Shown: piece by piece, positions 7,423 through 13,710 of the stretch
Position numbering within the stretch: position 1 is the stretch's first letter
Layout: each line of letters starts with the position of its first letter
DNA from: an uncultured Collinsella sp.
Lineage (GTDB): Bacteria > Actinomycetota > Coriobacteriia > Coriobacteriales > Coriobacteriaceae
Direction: 5' to 3'
Assembly (NCBI GenBank): GCA_900548365.1
Contig: URKM01000032.1
Coordinates: 1-19,939 of the forward strand
DNA: 19,939 nucleotides
Position numbers and translations under genes: made by a program
Notes under the pieces: generated by a model
Told to the model about the DNA's origin: nothing
The model's input: only the letters and a program-made list of their open reading frames with translations
Database searches by the model: none

Positions 7423-7495
7423 CGGCGCGGGCGGAGCCGGGCTCCCGCGCGCCGATGGGGTGCGCGCCCTCGTGGGAGGGCGCTGCGATCGCACC
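7423..7495 (-). other. Structured RNA region between larA and larD (two hairpins)
   Basis: One hairpin has arms at 7425-7431 and 7444-7450 (GCGCGGG/CCCGCGC), with further pairing inside and outside. The other is a perfect 8-bp stem with a 4-nt loop, GCGCCCTC (7464-7471) and GAGGGCGC (7476-7483), extended by GGTGC/GCACC. Neither is followed by a T-run in the direction of larA-larD transcription. A role in mRNA processing or differential stability is therefore more likely than termination. Confidence 0.55.
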
Positions 7496-7526
7496 GTCGA
7501 GGGGTGCGCGCCTCGTGGCGAAAGGG

Positions 7527-8801
7527 CTACCCGGCCACGACAACGCCGAGGCCGTCGGGGATGATGGCGAAGCGCGCGTCGGCGCCCTTGAGGGAGCGGG
7601 CGATCTCGATCGCTTCGTCCACCGTGGCCGCGGGGGTCATGTGCATTGCGCGAATCATCTCGTGGTCGCACAGGTCGGTAACGAGGATGACGGGGTGATG
7701 CGCGAGGATGCGCGCGAAGATCTGCGCCGTCCATTGGTCGGGAAGGGTCTCTTCCGCCGGACGGTCGATGCATCCCTGCTCGAACGCCGCGGGGTCGTTC
7801 TCGGCGATGTTGCGGAAGAAGCCCTCGCCGCCGTGTCCGTCCTCGCAGCCCGCGATCGCGATGATGACGCCGCCCTCGGGCAGCGTTGCCTCGGCTGCGG
7901 TCATGCCTTTGACGGCCTGGTAGATGTTTTGGTCGAGCGGGTAGCCGCCGTTGGTGGTGATCGCCACGTCGCAAGGAACCGCCGCGACCCCCGCGAGGTC
8001 GCGCACTAACGAGCAGCCGGCCCGGTGCGCGTCGTGGATATCGCCGGCGAACGCCCCGATGACCTCGTGCTCGCCGTTGAGCACCACGTTGAGGATGAAT
8101 CGCAGCCCGGCCATCTCGGCCGCCGCCATCATGTCGCGATGGACGAGGTTGCCCTCGAGCACGCCGGCGCGCGACCGCCCGCTGTGCACGAACGCGCCGT
8201 TGTGGTTGTACATGATGGTCTCGTACGAGGCGATGCCCGGCAGAACGGATTTGCGCGATCCCGAGAAGCCTGCGAAGAAGCGCGGCTCGATGAAGCCCTC
8301 GGCGATGAGCAGGTCGGCTTGCGCGGCGACGGCGTTGATCTTGCAGGAGCCGCCGGATGGCAGCGTTCCGATCTTTACCATGGCGTCCTCATCGGTCGCT
8401 ACATGCATCACGATCTCCTCGGTGTCGACGATTTCATCACCGTATTTATGGAGAAGCTCCTCATGTGTGGAGGGACGGTGCATGCCGGTGGCAACGAGGA
8501 TGCGAACGCGGGCGTCCGGAGCGGCTTCGTGTATACGCCTCAGCAGAATGGGCATGGTGACCCTAGAGGGTACCGGGCGCGTGTGGTCGGAACTGACGAT
8601 CACGATGTCGCGCTTCCCCCGGGCGAGTTCTTCGAGTGTTGGAGAGGCGTAGGGCGCGTCAAGCGCGCTTTCGATGAGTTCTTCCTGTGTACCTGCAGTT
8701 TTGTATTGGTTTTGATTACCTGCCAAGACGCCGGCGACATTCGATTCGGGTAGCCGGATGCGGAGGTGGCTCCGCGCGTACGGCACGTCTAGTTCAAACA
8801 T
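7527..8801 (-). CDS. larA: LarA, nickel-pincer-dependent lactate racemase (Arg174 variant)
   Basis: LarA interconverts D- and L-lactate, or another 2-hydroxyacid in homologs, using the nickel-pincer nucleotide. The 424 residues equal my recollection of the Lactobacillus plantarum length, and the numbering coincides. SSDHTRP places Asp72 and Arg75. GMHRP places His108 (acid/base). GFSGSRKS gives Lys184, the cofactor-linked lysine, and NHNG gives His200, the nickel ligand. Position 174, the second acid/base His in the Lactobacillus enzyme, is Arg here (IEPRFFAGF, codon CGC at 8280-8282). The ATG at 8801 matches the family N-terminus (MFELDVPY), with AAAAGGG upstream. The gene diverges from larR and is followed by larD. 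Either the substrate differs or catalysis tolerates the change. Confidence 0.9.
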   Translation of the reverse strand: MFELDVPYARSHLRIRLPESNVAGVLAGNQNQYKTAGTQEELIESALDAPYASPTLEELARGKRDIVIVSSDHTRPVPSRVTMPILLRRIHEAAPDARVRILVATGMHRPSTHEELLHKYGDEIVDTEEIVMHVATDEDAMVKIGTLPSGGSCKINAVAAQADLLIAEGFIEPRFFAGFSGSRKSVLPGIASYETIMYNHNGAFVHSGRSRAGVLEGNLVHRDMMAAAEMAGLRFILNVVLNGEHEVIGAFAGDIHDAHRAGCSLVRDLAGVAAVPCDVAITTNGGYPLDQNIYQAVKGMTAAEATLPEGGVIIAIAGCEDGHGGEGFFRNIAENDPAAFEQGCIDRPAEETLPDQWTAQIFARILAHHPVILVTDLCDHEMIRAMHMTPAATVDEAIEIARSLKGADARFAIIPDGLGVVVAG

Positions 8802-8886
8802 AAGCGATCCCTTTTCTTTCCCTGCCTGAGCATGCGGATACGACGCCTTGCAACTATGGGGATGCGGGGATGGGTGTGAGGTACCT

Positions 8887-8900
8887 GATGTGGATATCAT
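8887..8900. promoter_or_regulatory. Candidate LarR operator (TGAT-N6-ATCA dyad)
   Basis: TGAT (8887-8890) and ATCA (8897-8900) form a dyad with the 6-bp centre usual for Crp-type sites. It lies in the 174-bp larA-larR divergent gap, 86 bp from the larA ATG and 76 bp from the larR ATG. A second palindrome, AGGTACCT, is at 8879-8886. In lactobacilli LarR acts from such a divergent region; which dyad is used here is inferred. Confidence 0.35.
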
Positions 8901-8975
8901 TTGTTACCTACCTCCGCGCTGGGTTCGCTACAGTGTCGAAGCGATGAGGTTTCGACGAAAGGGGAGGTGAAGCCC

Positions 8976-9644
8976 ATGGCGGAAAGCCATGACTACCTCG
9001 TAGATTTTCTAAAGGAAAAAGGGTTTCCAGAGGTGCGCAAGACGCGCCACGAATATCTTTCGTATTACGGGCTGGACCAATCCTCGGTATGCGTGCTCGT
9101 TTCCGGAGTGGTGAAGGCGAGCGTGACCCTGCGTGAGGGAAACGAGTTCAACATCTTCTATATCCAGGGCCCGAGTCCCGTCTCGCTGCTTCGAGACGAG
9201 GTGAGCAGCAGGGCGAAGTCCCCGTTCAGCGTGCGCGTGGAATCGGATGAGGCGATCTACATGATGGTGCCGCGCGTGACCTTTTGGGGCTATGTGAACG
9301 AAGATCCGCGTCTGCTCAAGTACGTGAAGGACTATTACCGCAACAGCCTGGAAGATTCCCTGCATCGTATGAGATACCTCACCATGAACGGGAAGATCGG
9401 AGCCGTGGGAGGGCTGCTGTTCGACCTGAACAGCCAGTACGGCGTCAAATGCGAGGACGGATCCATGATCTCGCTCGATGTGACCAATGAGGACATCGCG
9501 CAATTTTGCGGCATCTCGTCGCGCAACAGCGTGAACCGCATCTTGCGCGGGTTCCGTGAGAAGGGGGTCATCTCGACCCAGGGGCACGATGCCCACATCG
9601 TGATCCATGATCCGAAGTATCTCGAGCGATACGTGATGGACTAG
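8976..9644 (+). CDS. larR: Crp-Fnr family transcription regulator, LarR-like
   Basis: This 222-residue Crp-Fnr protein has an N-terminal cyclic-nucleotide-binding-like beta-roll (about 20-120: VCVLVSGVVKASVTLREGNE, then IYMMVPR). A long dimer helix follows (about 130-150). The C-terminal winged helix contains TNEDIAQFCGISSRNSVNRIL and REKGVIST. There is no N-terminal cysteine cluster, so it should not be an oxygen-sensing Fnr. The ATG at 8976 has the strong GGAGGTGA about 6 nt upstream; an in-frame TTG at 8901 is rejected as start. Its divergent position next to larA matches the LarR arrangement in Lactobacillus, where the regulator activates lar genes in response to the L-/D-lactate balance. 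The ligand here is inferred, not shown. Confidence 0.85.
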   Translation: MAESHDYLVDFLKEKGFPEVRKTRHEYLSYYGLDQSSVCVLVSGVVKASVTLREGNEFNIFYIQGPSPVSLLRDEVSSRAKSPFSVRVESDEAIYMMVPRVTFWGYVNEDPRLLKYVKDYYRNSLEDSLHRMRYLTMNGKIGAVGGLLFDLNSQYGVKCEDGSMISLDVTNEDIAQFCGISSRNSVNRILRGFREKGVISTQGHDAHIVIHDPKYLERYVMD

Positions 9645-9661
9645 GACGCGGACGAGGGCGC

Positions 9662-9724
9662 GGCGCCGATGCGGGGCCGCGGGCGCTGGTGCCGCGCTGC
9701 AGGCGCCGATGCGGGGCCGCGGGC
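9662..9724 (+). repeat. Duplicated 23-bp GC-rich direct repeat
   Basis: A 23-bp block beginning GGCGCCGATGCGGGG occurs identically at 9662-9684 and 9702-9724, a 40-bp period, in the non-coding stretch after larR. Confidence 0.9.
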
Positions 9725-9733
9725 AGATATGGG

Positions 9734-9884
9734 TGGCTCCAGTTCGGATATTGGAGCCAGCAGCGTCAAAAAAATGCAGCCGAACGTGTACGCAGATGGC
9801 TCCAACCCGCGGATCGGAGCCAGAAACAGCAAGAAAAGAGCCCGCGAATGTACGCAGATGGCTCCAAACGCCGAGTTGGAGCCA
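9734..9884. repeat. Three regularly spaced 26-bp dyad repeats
   Basis: TGGCTCCA-N10-TGGAGCCA occurs at 9734-9759, 9797-9822 (right arm CGGAGCCA) and 9859-9884. The spacings are 63 and 62 bp. The linkers are A-rich and related, and copies 2 and 3 are preceded by TGTACGCAGA or GTGTACGCAGA. The loop bases differ while the arms are kept. The 62/63 period breaks the reading frame, so this is not a protein repeat. It lies in the 451-bp gap 9645-10095, which has no credible gene. Confidence 0.88.
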
Positions 9885-9981
9885 TTGCGATCAAGCTGCG
9901 GGAATCCCTGCGGCTGAATGACCGGCAGGGGCCTGCGACCGTGTCTGCGCCACGTTGTGGCTAGAGGGTTCGATCATATGC

Positions 9982-10069
9982 AAAAGCCGACTGCCCGGAT
10001 GATGGACCGCCTCCCGTTTCTCGTTGCTCAAGAAACGGGAGGCGGTTCAGAACGGGCGGCCGGCTTTTT
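9982..10069. terminator. Nested double-hairpin element, probable bidirectional terminator or structured RNA
   Basis: The inner stem is 16 bp and perfect: ACCGCCTCCCGTTTCT (10006-10021) with AGAAACGGGAGGCGGT (10031-10046), around a 9-nt loop. The outer stem pairs 9982-9997 with 10053-10068 over 16 positions with one mismatch and one G-T. It starts AAAA and ends TTTTT (10065-10069). An internal loop of 8 and 6 nt separates the two stems. It lies between the convergent larR and HsmA genes, so termination from both sides is plausible. The size is unusual for a simple terminator. Confidence 0.8.
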
Positions 10070-10095
10070 GCGTGTCGATCGGGGTCGGGCGACGG

Positions 10096-10596
10096 TTACT
10101 TGCGGTCCTTGGCGGGCTTGAGGAGGATGACGGCGAGGACCGCGACGATCACGCAGCTCACGATGACTGCGGGAACGGTCTCCATGTGGATCATCGGGAT
10201 GCCGACGAGCAGGCCGATGATGTAGGGGACCAGCCAGAGGAGCCACACGATGGTGCTGAAGCGATGGAAGGTCTGCTCCTGGTGGATGGCCTTTTCATCG
10301 TGACGGCGACCGCGCAGGTAGACGACGGTCGCCCAGCCCGCGTGGAACAGCATGAGCAGGATGGCGAGCAAGCCGGTGACGCCATGGATGGCGGGAGCGG
10401 CTTCGCCGGCGGCGCCGCTGCGCGCCATGATCGTCATGACGGTGGTGCCGGTGGTGTCGCATACCAGGCCGAGCCAGAACAGGGAGAGGTGCTTGCCGTT
10501 GAGGTGGCCGGCGCGGCGCTCTGCGAACACGCCGATGGTGTAGAAGACGAGCGCGGCGGTGATGGCGATGCTGGCGATCATGAGAAGCGGTGACAT
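10096..10596 (-). CDS. hsmA: HsmA-like membrane protein (TIGR03987 family)
   Basis: This 166-residue protein has about five membrane helices and matches the TIGR03987/HsmA pattern: ALVFYTIGVFAERRAGHL at the first helix, LFWLGLVCDTTGTTVM, AIHGVTGLLAILLMLFHAGWA, then a charged loop HQEQTFHRFSTIVWLLWLVPY and a last helix. In Clostridioides difficile a protein of this name binds heme and protects from oxidative stress, from memory. The several conserved His here (AIHG, FHAGW, FHRF) are possible ligands. The ATG at 10596 has AGGAAAGGA about 7 nt upstream. A near-consensus promoter precedes the gene with two operators at its start site, and a divergent TetR gene follows. Regulated expression by that repressor is strongly suggested. 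Confidence 0.8.
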   Translation of the reverse strand: MSPLLMIASIAITAALVFYTIGVFAERRAGHLNGKHLSLFWLGLVCDTTGTTVMTIMARSGAAGEAAPAIHGVTGLLAILLMLFHAGWATVVYLRGRRHDEKAIHQEQTFHRFSTIVWLLWLVPYIIGLLVGIPMIHMETVPAVIVSCVIVAVLAVILLKPAKDRK

Positions 10597-10620
10597 GGGG
10601 TTTCCTTTCCTGAGTAGATG

Positions 10621-10650
10621 ATGAACAATGTTCATTTGAACGGCGTTCAT
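10621..10650. promoter_or_regulatory. Tandem operators for the TetR protein at the hsmA start site
   Basis: ATGAACAATGTTCAT (10621-10635) is a perfect dyad. TTGAACGGCGTTCAT (10636-10650) is its direct neighbour with TGAAC/GTTCA arms. Both lie downstream of and overlapping the hsmA -10, covering the expected start site. They share the motif ATGAAC-N3-GTTCAT with the site at 10745-10761. Confidence 0.82.
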
Positions 10651-10677
10651 ATTAGAGACGGAATACAGCGCATGCAA
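10649..10677 (-). promoter_or_regulatory. hsmA promoter (TTGCAT-N17-TAATAT)
   Basis: On the minus strand the -35 TTGCAT (10672-10677) and the -10 TAATAT (10649-10654) are exactly 17 nt apart. The start site would fall near 10642, inside the tandem operators, consistent with repression by blocking polymerase. Confidence 0.75.
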
Positions 10678-10744
10678 CACCGAAGTTGTAACCTTTGGTA
10701 ACAGCATGAATTCTTCACAGCGTTGTTCACCATGGCTCGGGTAT

Positions 10745-10761
10745 TATGAACACAGTTCATA
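10745..10761. promoter_or_regulatory. Operator in the tetR promoter
   Basis: TATGAACACAGTTCATA is a dyad with 7-bp arms around ACA, matching the two hsmA operators. It overlaps the TATTAT/CATATA -10-like sequences in front of the TetR gene, 22 nt from its ATG, suggesting autorepression. Confidence 0.8.
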
Positions 10762-10782
10762 TACGGGAGCGAAGGGGAGCAG

Positions 10783-11367
10783 ATGGGAAGCAGGCCTGCG
10801 ATTTCAAGGGAGACCATCCTGTCAGTGGCATATGATCGGGCGCAGAAGGACGGCATGGCGTCGCTGGGGATTCGCACCATCGCGAACGAGTGCGGAGTGG
10901 CGATCGGAACCATCTACAACTACTTCCCCGATAAGGCGTCCCTCGTCACCGAGGTCGTCGCGCGCTTTTGGCGGACCGCGATCGACGAGGCGGGCGTGCT
11001 GACGTCTGCGGAGGAGCGGCCGCAGGGCGCAGAGGGGACGCTGATGGTGTATTGCCGCTGCCTGGCGCAGGGGCTCACCGAATCGCTCGGCCACTTCCAG
11101 GCGAGCTGGCTTCGCGAGATCTCGAACTTGGACTCGCGGTCGCTCGAGCGCACGCGCGCTGCGGAAGAGGAATGCTTCCGCGGCATCTCGCGCGGTATCG
11201 CCCGTCATATCGAGGCGGACACGGCGATAACGGCGCGTGCTCGCGAGAAGTTCGAGACGGAGCAGCTTGCGAGCTTCATCTGGAAGGGGATGTTCGGATC
11301 GATCAAGCTGGGCGACCCCTCCTGCAAGACGCTGTTCTCCCTGCTCGAGCTGGCGTTGTACGATTAG
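10783..11367 (+). CDS. TetR-family transcription repressor
   Basis: This 194-residue protein has the standard TetR N-terminal helix-turn-helix: SRETILSVAYDRAQ, then GIRTIANECGVAIGTIYNYFPDKASL at about 27-52. An all-helical ligand-binding C-terminal domain follows (about 60-194) with no recognisable ligand signature. GGGGAG sits about 5 nt upstream of the ATG. The gene diverges from hsmA, with three ATGAAC-N3-GTTCAT operators covering both promoters, so it very probably represses hsmA and itself. If the HsmA comparison holds, heme or a related porphyrin or oxidant is a candidate inducer; this is inference. The protein ends at TAG, and 168 nt without a gene follow before the divIC-like gene. 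Confidence 0.88.
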   Translation: MGSRPAISRETILSVAYDRAQKDGMASLGIRTIANECGVAIGTIYNYFPDKASLVTEVVARFWRTAIDEAGVLTSAEERPQGAEGTLMVYCRCLAQGLTESLGHFQASWLREISNLDSRSLERTRAAEEECFRGISRGIARHIEADTAITARAREKFETEQLASFIWKGMFGSIKLGDPSCKTLFSLLELALYD

Positions 11368-11482
11368 GCGGCCGGAGGCGTCGCCAAAGCCCGGTGCAGA
11401 TGCGGGGCGGCGCGAAGGCGTCGGCGCCCGCGTCCGCTGCCAAAGCCCGCGAAGCCTGCACATCTGCGCGTCGGCCCCGTGG

Positions 11483-11488
11483 TATAAC
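11483..11488 (+). promoter_or_regulatory. Candidate -10 element (TATAAC) for the divIC-like gene
   Basis: GGTATAACTGGG places TATAAC 47 nt before the ATG at 11536. The -35 is not recognisable. The preceding stretch holds an 11-bp direct repeat, GCCAAAGCCCG (two copies), and no gene. Confidence 0.45.
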
Positions 11489-11535
11489 TGGGTAACCAGA
11501 CAAGCGCAATCGTACTTCAACCAAACAAGGCGCCT

Positions 11536-12513
11536 ATGAATACTTCCAAGAACAACAGGGACGGATTCTCCGTCCTCCATACGGCACGCATCCCGTCCGA
11601 TGCAGCGGAGACGGGCGATCTGGGCGCGGCGATGTCGCGTGCAGGCGCTCGGGCGCACAGCGCGGATGCGGGCGCGAGTCCGGCTCCGCGCGTCGCTTCG
11701 GGCTATCGGGCCGCTTCGAGCTATCGGGCAGCGTCGAGCTATCGGGCCGCTTCGAATTACCAGGCCGGTACGGGCCGGGCGGATGCGGCCGGTCGCGGGG
11801 GCGCCGCGGCGGACGGGTCCCCTCGCGCAGCGACGCAGGCGGGGAGGGCCCGCGTCGCCGACGCAGCGGGCGCCGATGCCCGCGCCGGGGCAGCCCGCCG
11901 CACGGCGGAAAGAGGGCGGCGAGCTGCTCGGAGCCGGATGACGGATCGGACGTCGTCGGACGGTGGGGCGGCGACGAGCCGCGGGACCGCCCGTCGCCAA
12001 GCCGCCGCGCGCCGTGCGAACCTCATGAAGTACGCGAGCGACAACCGCGTCGTGCAGGCGCTCTATTCCATCGTGGGCGGGCCGTATCGCCATGTGTTCT
12101 ACGCTGCGGTCGTCGTGGCGGTCCTCGTCGGCCTCTACGGGCCGTTGGGCGACCTCTACGCCGCGCGCCGCACGAGCGAGATCCTGCAGAAACAGCAGGC
12201 GATCGGCGAGAGCTATGCGGAAGAGCTGCAGGGCGAGGTCGACCAGCTGCTTTCCAAGGAGGGCATCGAGAGCGCCGCGCGCGAGCAGGGCATGGTGAAG
12301 CCGGGGGAGCAGCCCATCACCGTCGAAGGCCTTTCCGAGGACGACGGCGCCGGCGAGGACGGGGCGTCCGGGAGCGCGCCCGCGACGTCCACCGAGGTCG
12401 AGAAGGCTCAGCAGGAGGTGCTCTCCGAGACGACCTGGTATTACAAGATCCTCGATGCGATCTTCGGATATACGGGGCCGGTGGGGCAGAAGCTGCCCTC
12501 CGGCGACGAGTAG
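11536..12513 (+). CDS. divIC: Septum formation initiator (DivIC/FtsB) family protein with long N-terminal extension
   Basis: This 325-residue bitopic membrane protein belongs to the DivIC/FtsB family, which joins FtsL and FtsQ/DivIB at the division septum. About 160 N-terminal residues are Ala/Arg/Gly-rich, apparently disordered and cytoplasmic, and include SYRAAS repeats from residue 56. One membrane helix follows at about 186-205 (YAAVVVAVLVGLYG). Then comes a coiled coil (RRTSEILQKQQAIGESYAEEL) and the family motif IESAAREQGMVKPGEQPI. The C-terminal tail is acidic and ends with a hydrophobic patch (TTWYYKILDAIFGYTG). Typical DivIC is 100-200 residues, so the N-terminus is unusually long. 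The ATG at 11536 has only AAGG, but a -10 element supports transcription from there. Internal starts such as 12026 are possible. Confidence 0.78.
   Translation: MNTSKNNRDGFSVLHTARIPSDAAETGDLGAAMSRAGARAHSADAGASPAPRVASGYRAASSYRAASSYRAASNYQAGTGRADAAGRGGAAADGSPRAATQAGRARVADAAGADARAGAARRTAERGRRAARSRMTDRTSSDGGAATSRGTARRQAAARRANLMKYASDNRVVQALYSIVGGPYRHVFYAAVVVAVLVGLYGPLGDLYAARRTSEILQKQQAIGESYAEELQGEVDQLLSKEGIESAAREQGMVKPGEQPITVEGLSEDDGAGEDGASGSAPATSTEVEKAQQEVLSETTWYYKILDAIFGYTGPVGQKLPSGDE
11701..11772 (+). repeat. Imperfect 18-bp tandem repeats in the divIC-like gene
   Basis: Units at 11701-11718, 11719-11736 and 11737-11754 are near-identical (AGCTATCGGGCCGCTTCG type), with a decayed fourth at 11755-11772. 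They encode repeated (S/G)YRAAS. The repeats keep the reading frame. Confidence 0.85.
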
Positions 12514-12547
12514 CGAAAGGGGCCGGCAGGTGCTTCAGGGCGAAACG

Positions 12548-13516
12548 ATGCGCGTGGCGACGGTGGATATCGGGACGGTGTCGTCGCGGCTCTTGCTCGC
12601 GACGCTCGAGGACGGCCGCATCGCCGCGGCGCGGAAGCGCACGCAGATCACCGATTTGGGCGAGGGCGTGGATGCGACGGGTCGCCTGGCGGATGCCGCG
12701 ATCGGCCGCGTGCTGAATGCATGCGCGGCTTTCCGCGATGACATCGCCGTATTCAACCCCCGGGCGACGGTGCTTACGCTGACGAGCGCCGCCCGCGACG
12801 CCGAGAACGGGGACGAGCTTCTAGACGGCCTGGTGCGCCTGGGCTTTTCACCGCAGATCATTCCGGGCGAGGTCGAAGGTCGGCTGACCTTCTTCGGCGT
12901 GGCGCGCGATTTCGCGGGCGAGCGCATCGCGGTGGCCGATTCCGGCGGCGGGTCGACGGAGCTGGTGACGGGGTGCTACGAGCCGGGACGGCCGCTGGTG
13001 ATCGACGCGCTGAGCTCCTTGAACGTGGGCTGCCGCCGCATGACGGAGCGCTTCGACCTGCGAGGTCCCGTGGACGAGGCCGCGCTCGAACCCGCAGGGC
13101 GCTGGGCGCGCGAGCTTCTGGATCGCTATTGGGGCGGGCTGGACGAGCGCCCGGAGCGCCTCGTGGCGGTTGGCGGGACCGTGACCACGTTGGTCGCCAT
13201 GGAGCAGGGGATGGTTTCGTATGATTCTTCCAGGGTGCACCTCTCCACGCTCACCCTCGAGCAGGTCGCCGGCGCGGTCGGGCGCCTGAGCGAGTGCACG
13301 GTCGAGGAAATCGCCTGCCTTCCCGGCGTTCAGCCCAAGCGAGCGCCGGTGCTTCTCGGCGGGGCGCTGATCGTGCGGGAGCTTATGCGCGCGGGCGGCT
13401 ACGAGGAGCTGACCGTGAGCGAGAACAGCCTCATGGCAGGCATGGCGGCCACGATCTATGAAGCGGTCTCGAGAAGCGAGACGACCATAGGGTGGAAACC
13501 GGTCATAACGTGGTAG
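12548..13516 (+). CDS. Ppx/GppA-family phosphatase
   Basis: This 322-residue protein of the exopolyphosphatase/pppGpp phosphatase family has the actin-like ATPase fold. Motifs: VDIGTVSSRLLLA at 6-18 (phosphate-1 loop, usually DIGTNSxRL), TSAARDAENGDELL, EVEGRLTFFGV, DSGGGSTEL at 131-139 (phosphate-2), SLNVGCRRMTERF and VAVGGTVTTLVAM. It consists of the catalytic domain only, without the long C-terminal extension of E. coli Ppx. The N-to-V change in the first loop is noted but does not remove a known catalytic acid. The ATG at 12548 is chosen with AGGG upstream. GTG at 12530 with AAAGGGG upstream is a credible alternative adding six residues. The gene follows the divIC-like gene by 34 nt and ends 13 nt before a tRNA. 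Confidence 0.85.
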   Translation: MRVATVDIGTVSSRLLLATLEDGRIAAARKRTQITDLGEGVDATGRLADAAIGRVLNACAAFRDDIAVFNPRATVLTLTSAARDAENGDELLDGLVRLGFSPQIIPGEVEGRLTFFGVARDFAGERIAVADSGGGSTELVTGCYEPGRPLVIDALSSLNVGCRRMTERFDLRGPVDEAALEPAGRWARELLDRYWGGLDERPERLVAVGGTVTTLVAMEQGMVSYDSSRVHLSTLTLEQVAGAVGRLSECTVEEIACLPGVQPKRAPVLLGGALIVRELMRAGGYEELTVSENSLMAGMAATIYEAVSRSETTIGWKPVITW

Positions 13517-13529
13517 ACTTCTTCCACAC

Positions 13530-13614
13530 GGGGGCGTGGCGGAATTGGCATACGCAGGAGACTTAAAATCTTCGGCCGAAAGGATTGTGGGTTCGAGTCC
13601 CACCGCCCCTACCA
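13530..13614 (+). tRNA. tRNA-Leu (anticodon UAA)
   Basis: The acceptor arm is GGGGGCG (13530-13536) with CGCCCCT, followed by discriminator A and an encoded CCA (13612-13614). The D-arm GGCGGAATTGGC, a class II variable arm and the T-arm GGGTTCGAGTCCC are present. The anticodon stem GGAGA/TCTTC encloses loop CTTAAAA, with TAA at 13564-13566. It starts 13 nt after the phosphatase stop codon and may be processed from that transcript. Confidence 0.95.
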
Positions 13615-13623
13615 AGGGAAACG

Positions 13624-13647
13624 AGGGCTCCGGCGACGGGGCCCTTT
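13624..13647 (+). terminator. Weak hairpin terminator after tRNA-Leu(UAA)
   Basis: AGGGCTCC (13624-13631) pairs with GGGGCCCT (13638-13645, one G-T), followed by TTT only. Confidence 0.5.
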
Positions 13648-13710
13648 CGCGTCCGGGCGCCTTGCGGGGGCTCGAGATCATGCGACGTTGCAACTTTTGT
13701 CATGATTGCG

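Noticed and set aside
8887..8900. Fnr box
   Set aside because: The dyad has a 6-bp centre rather than the 4-bp centre of TTGAT-N4-ATCAA, and the adjacent regulator lacks the cysteine cluster.
9734..9884. CRISPR-like array of three regularly spaced repeats
   Set aside because: Arms are conserved but the linkers are related to each other rather than unique, the repeat is an open dyad with variable centre, there are only three copies, and no cas genes are present.
9641..9917. Short open frames over the repeat island on both strands
   Set aside because: They simply read the dyad repeats; the 62/63-bp period breaks the frame between copies, and there is no credible ribosome binding site or codon bias.
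10024..10593. Plus-strand frame opposite the HsmA-like gene
   Set aside because: It starts inside the hairpin element and is an acidic, low-complexity antisense reading of a clear membrane protein gene.
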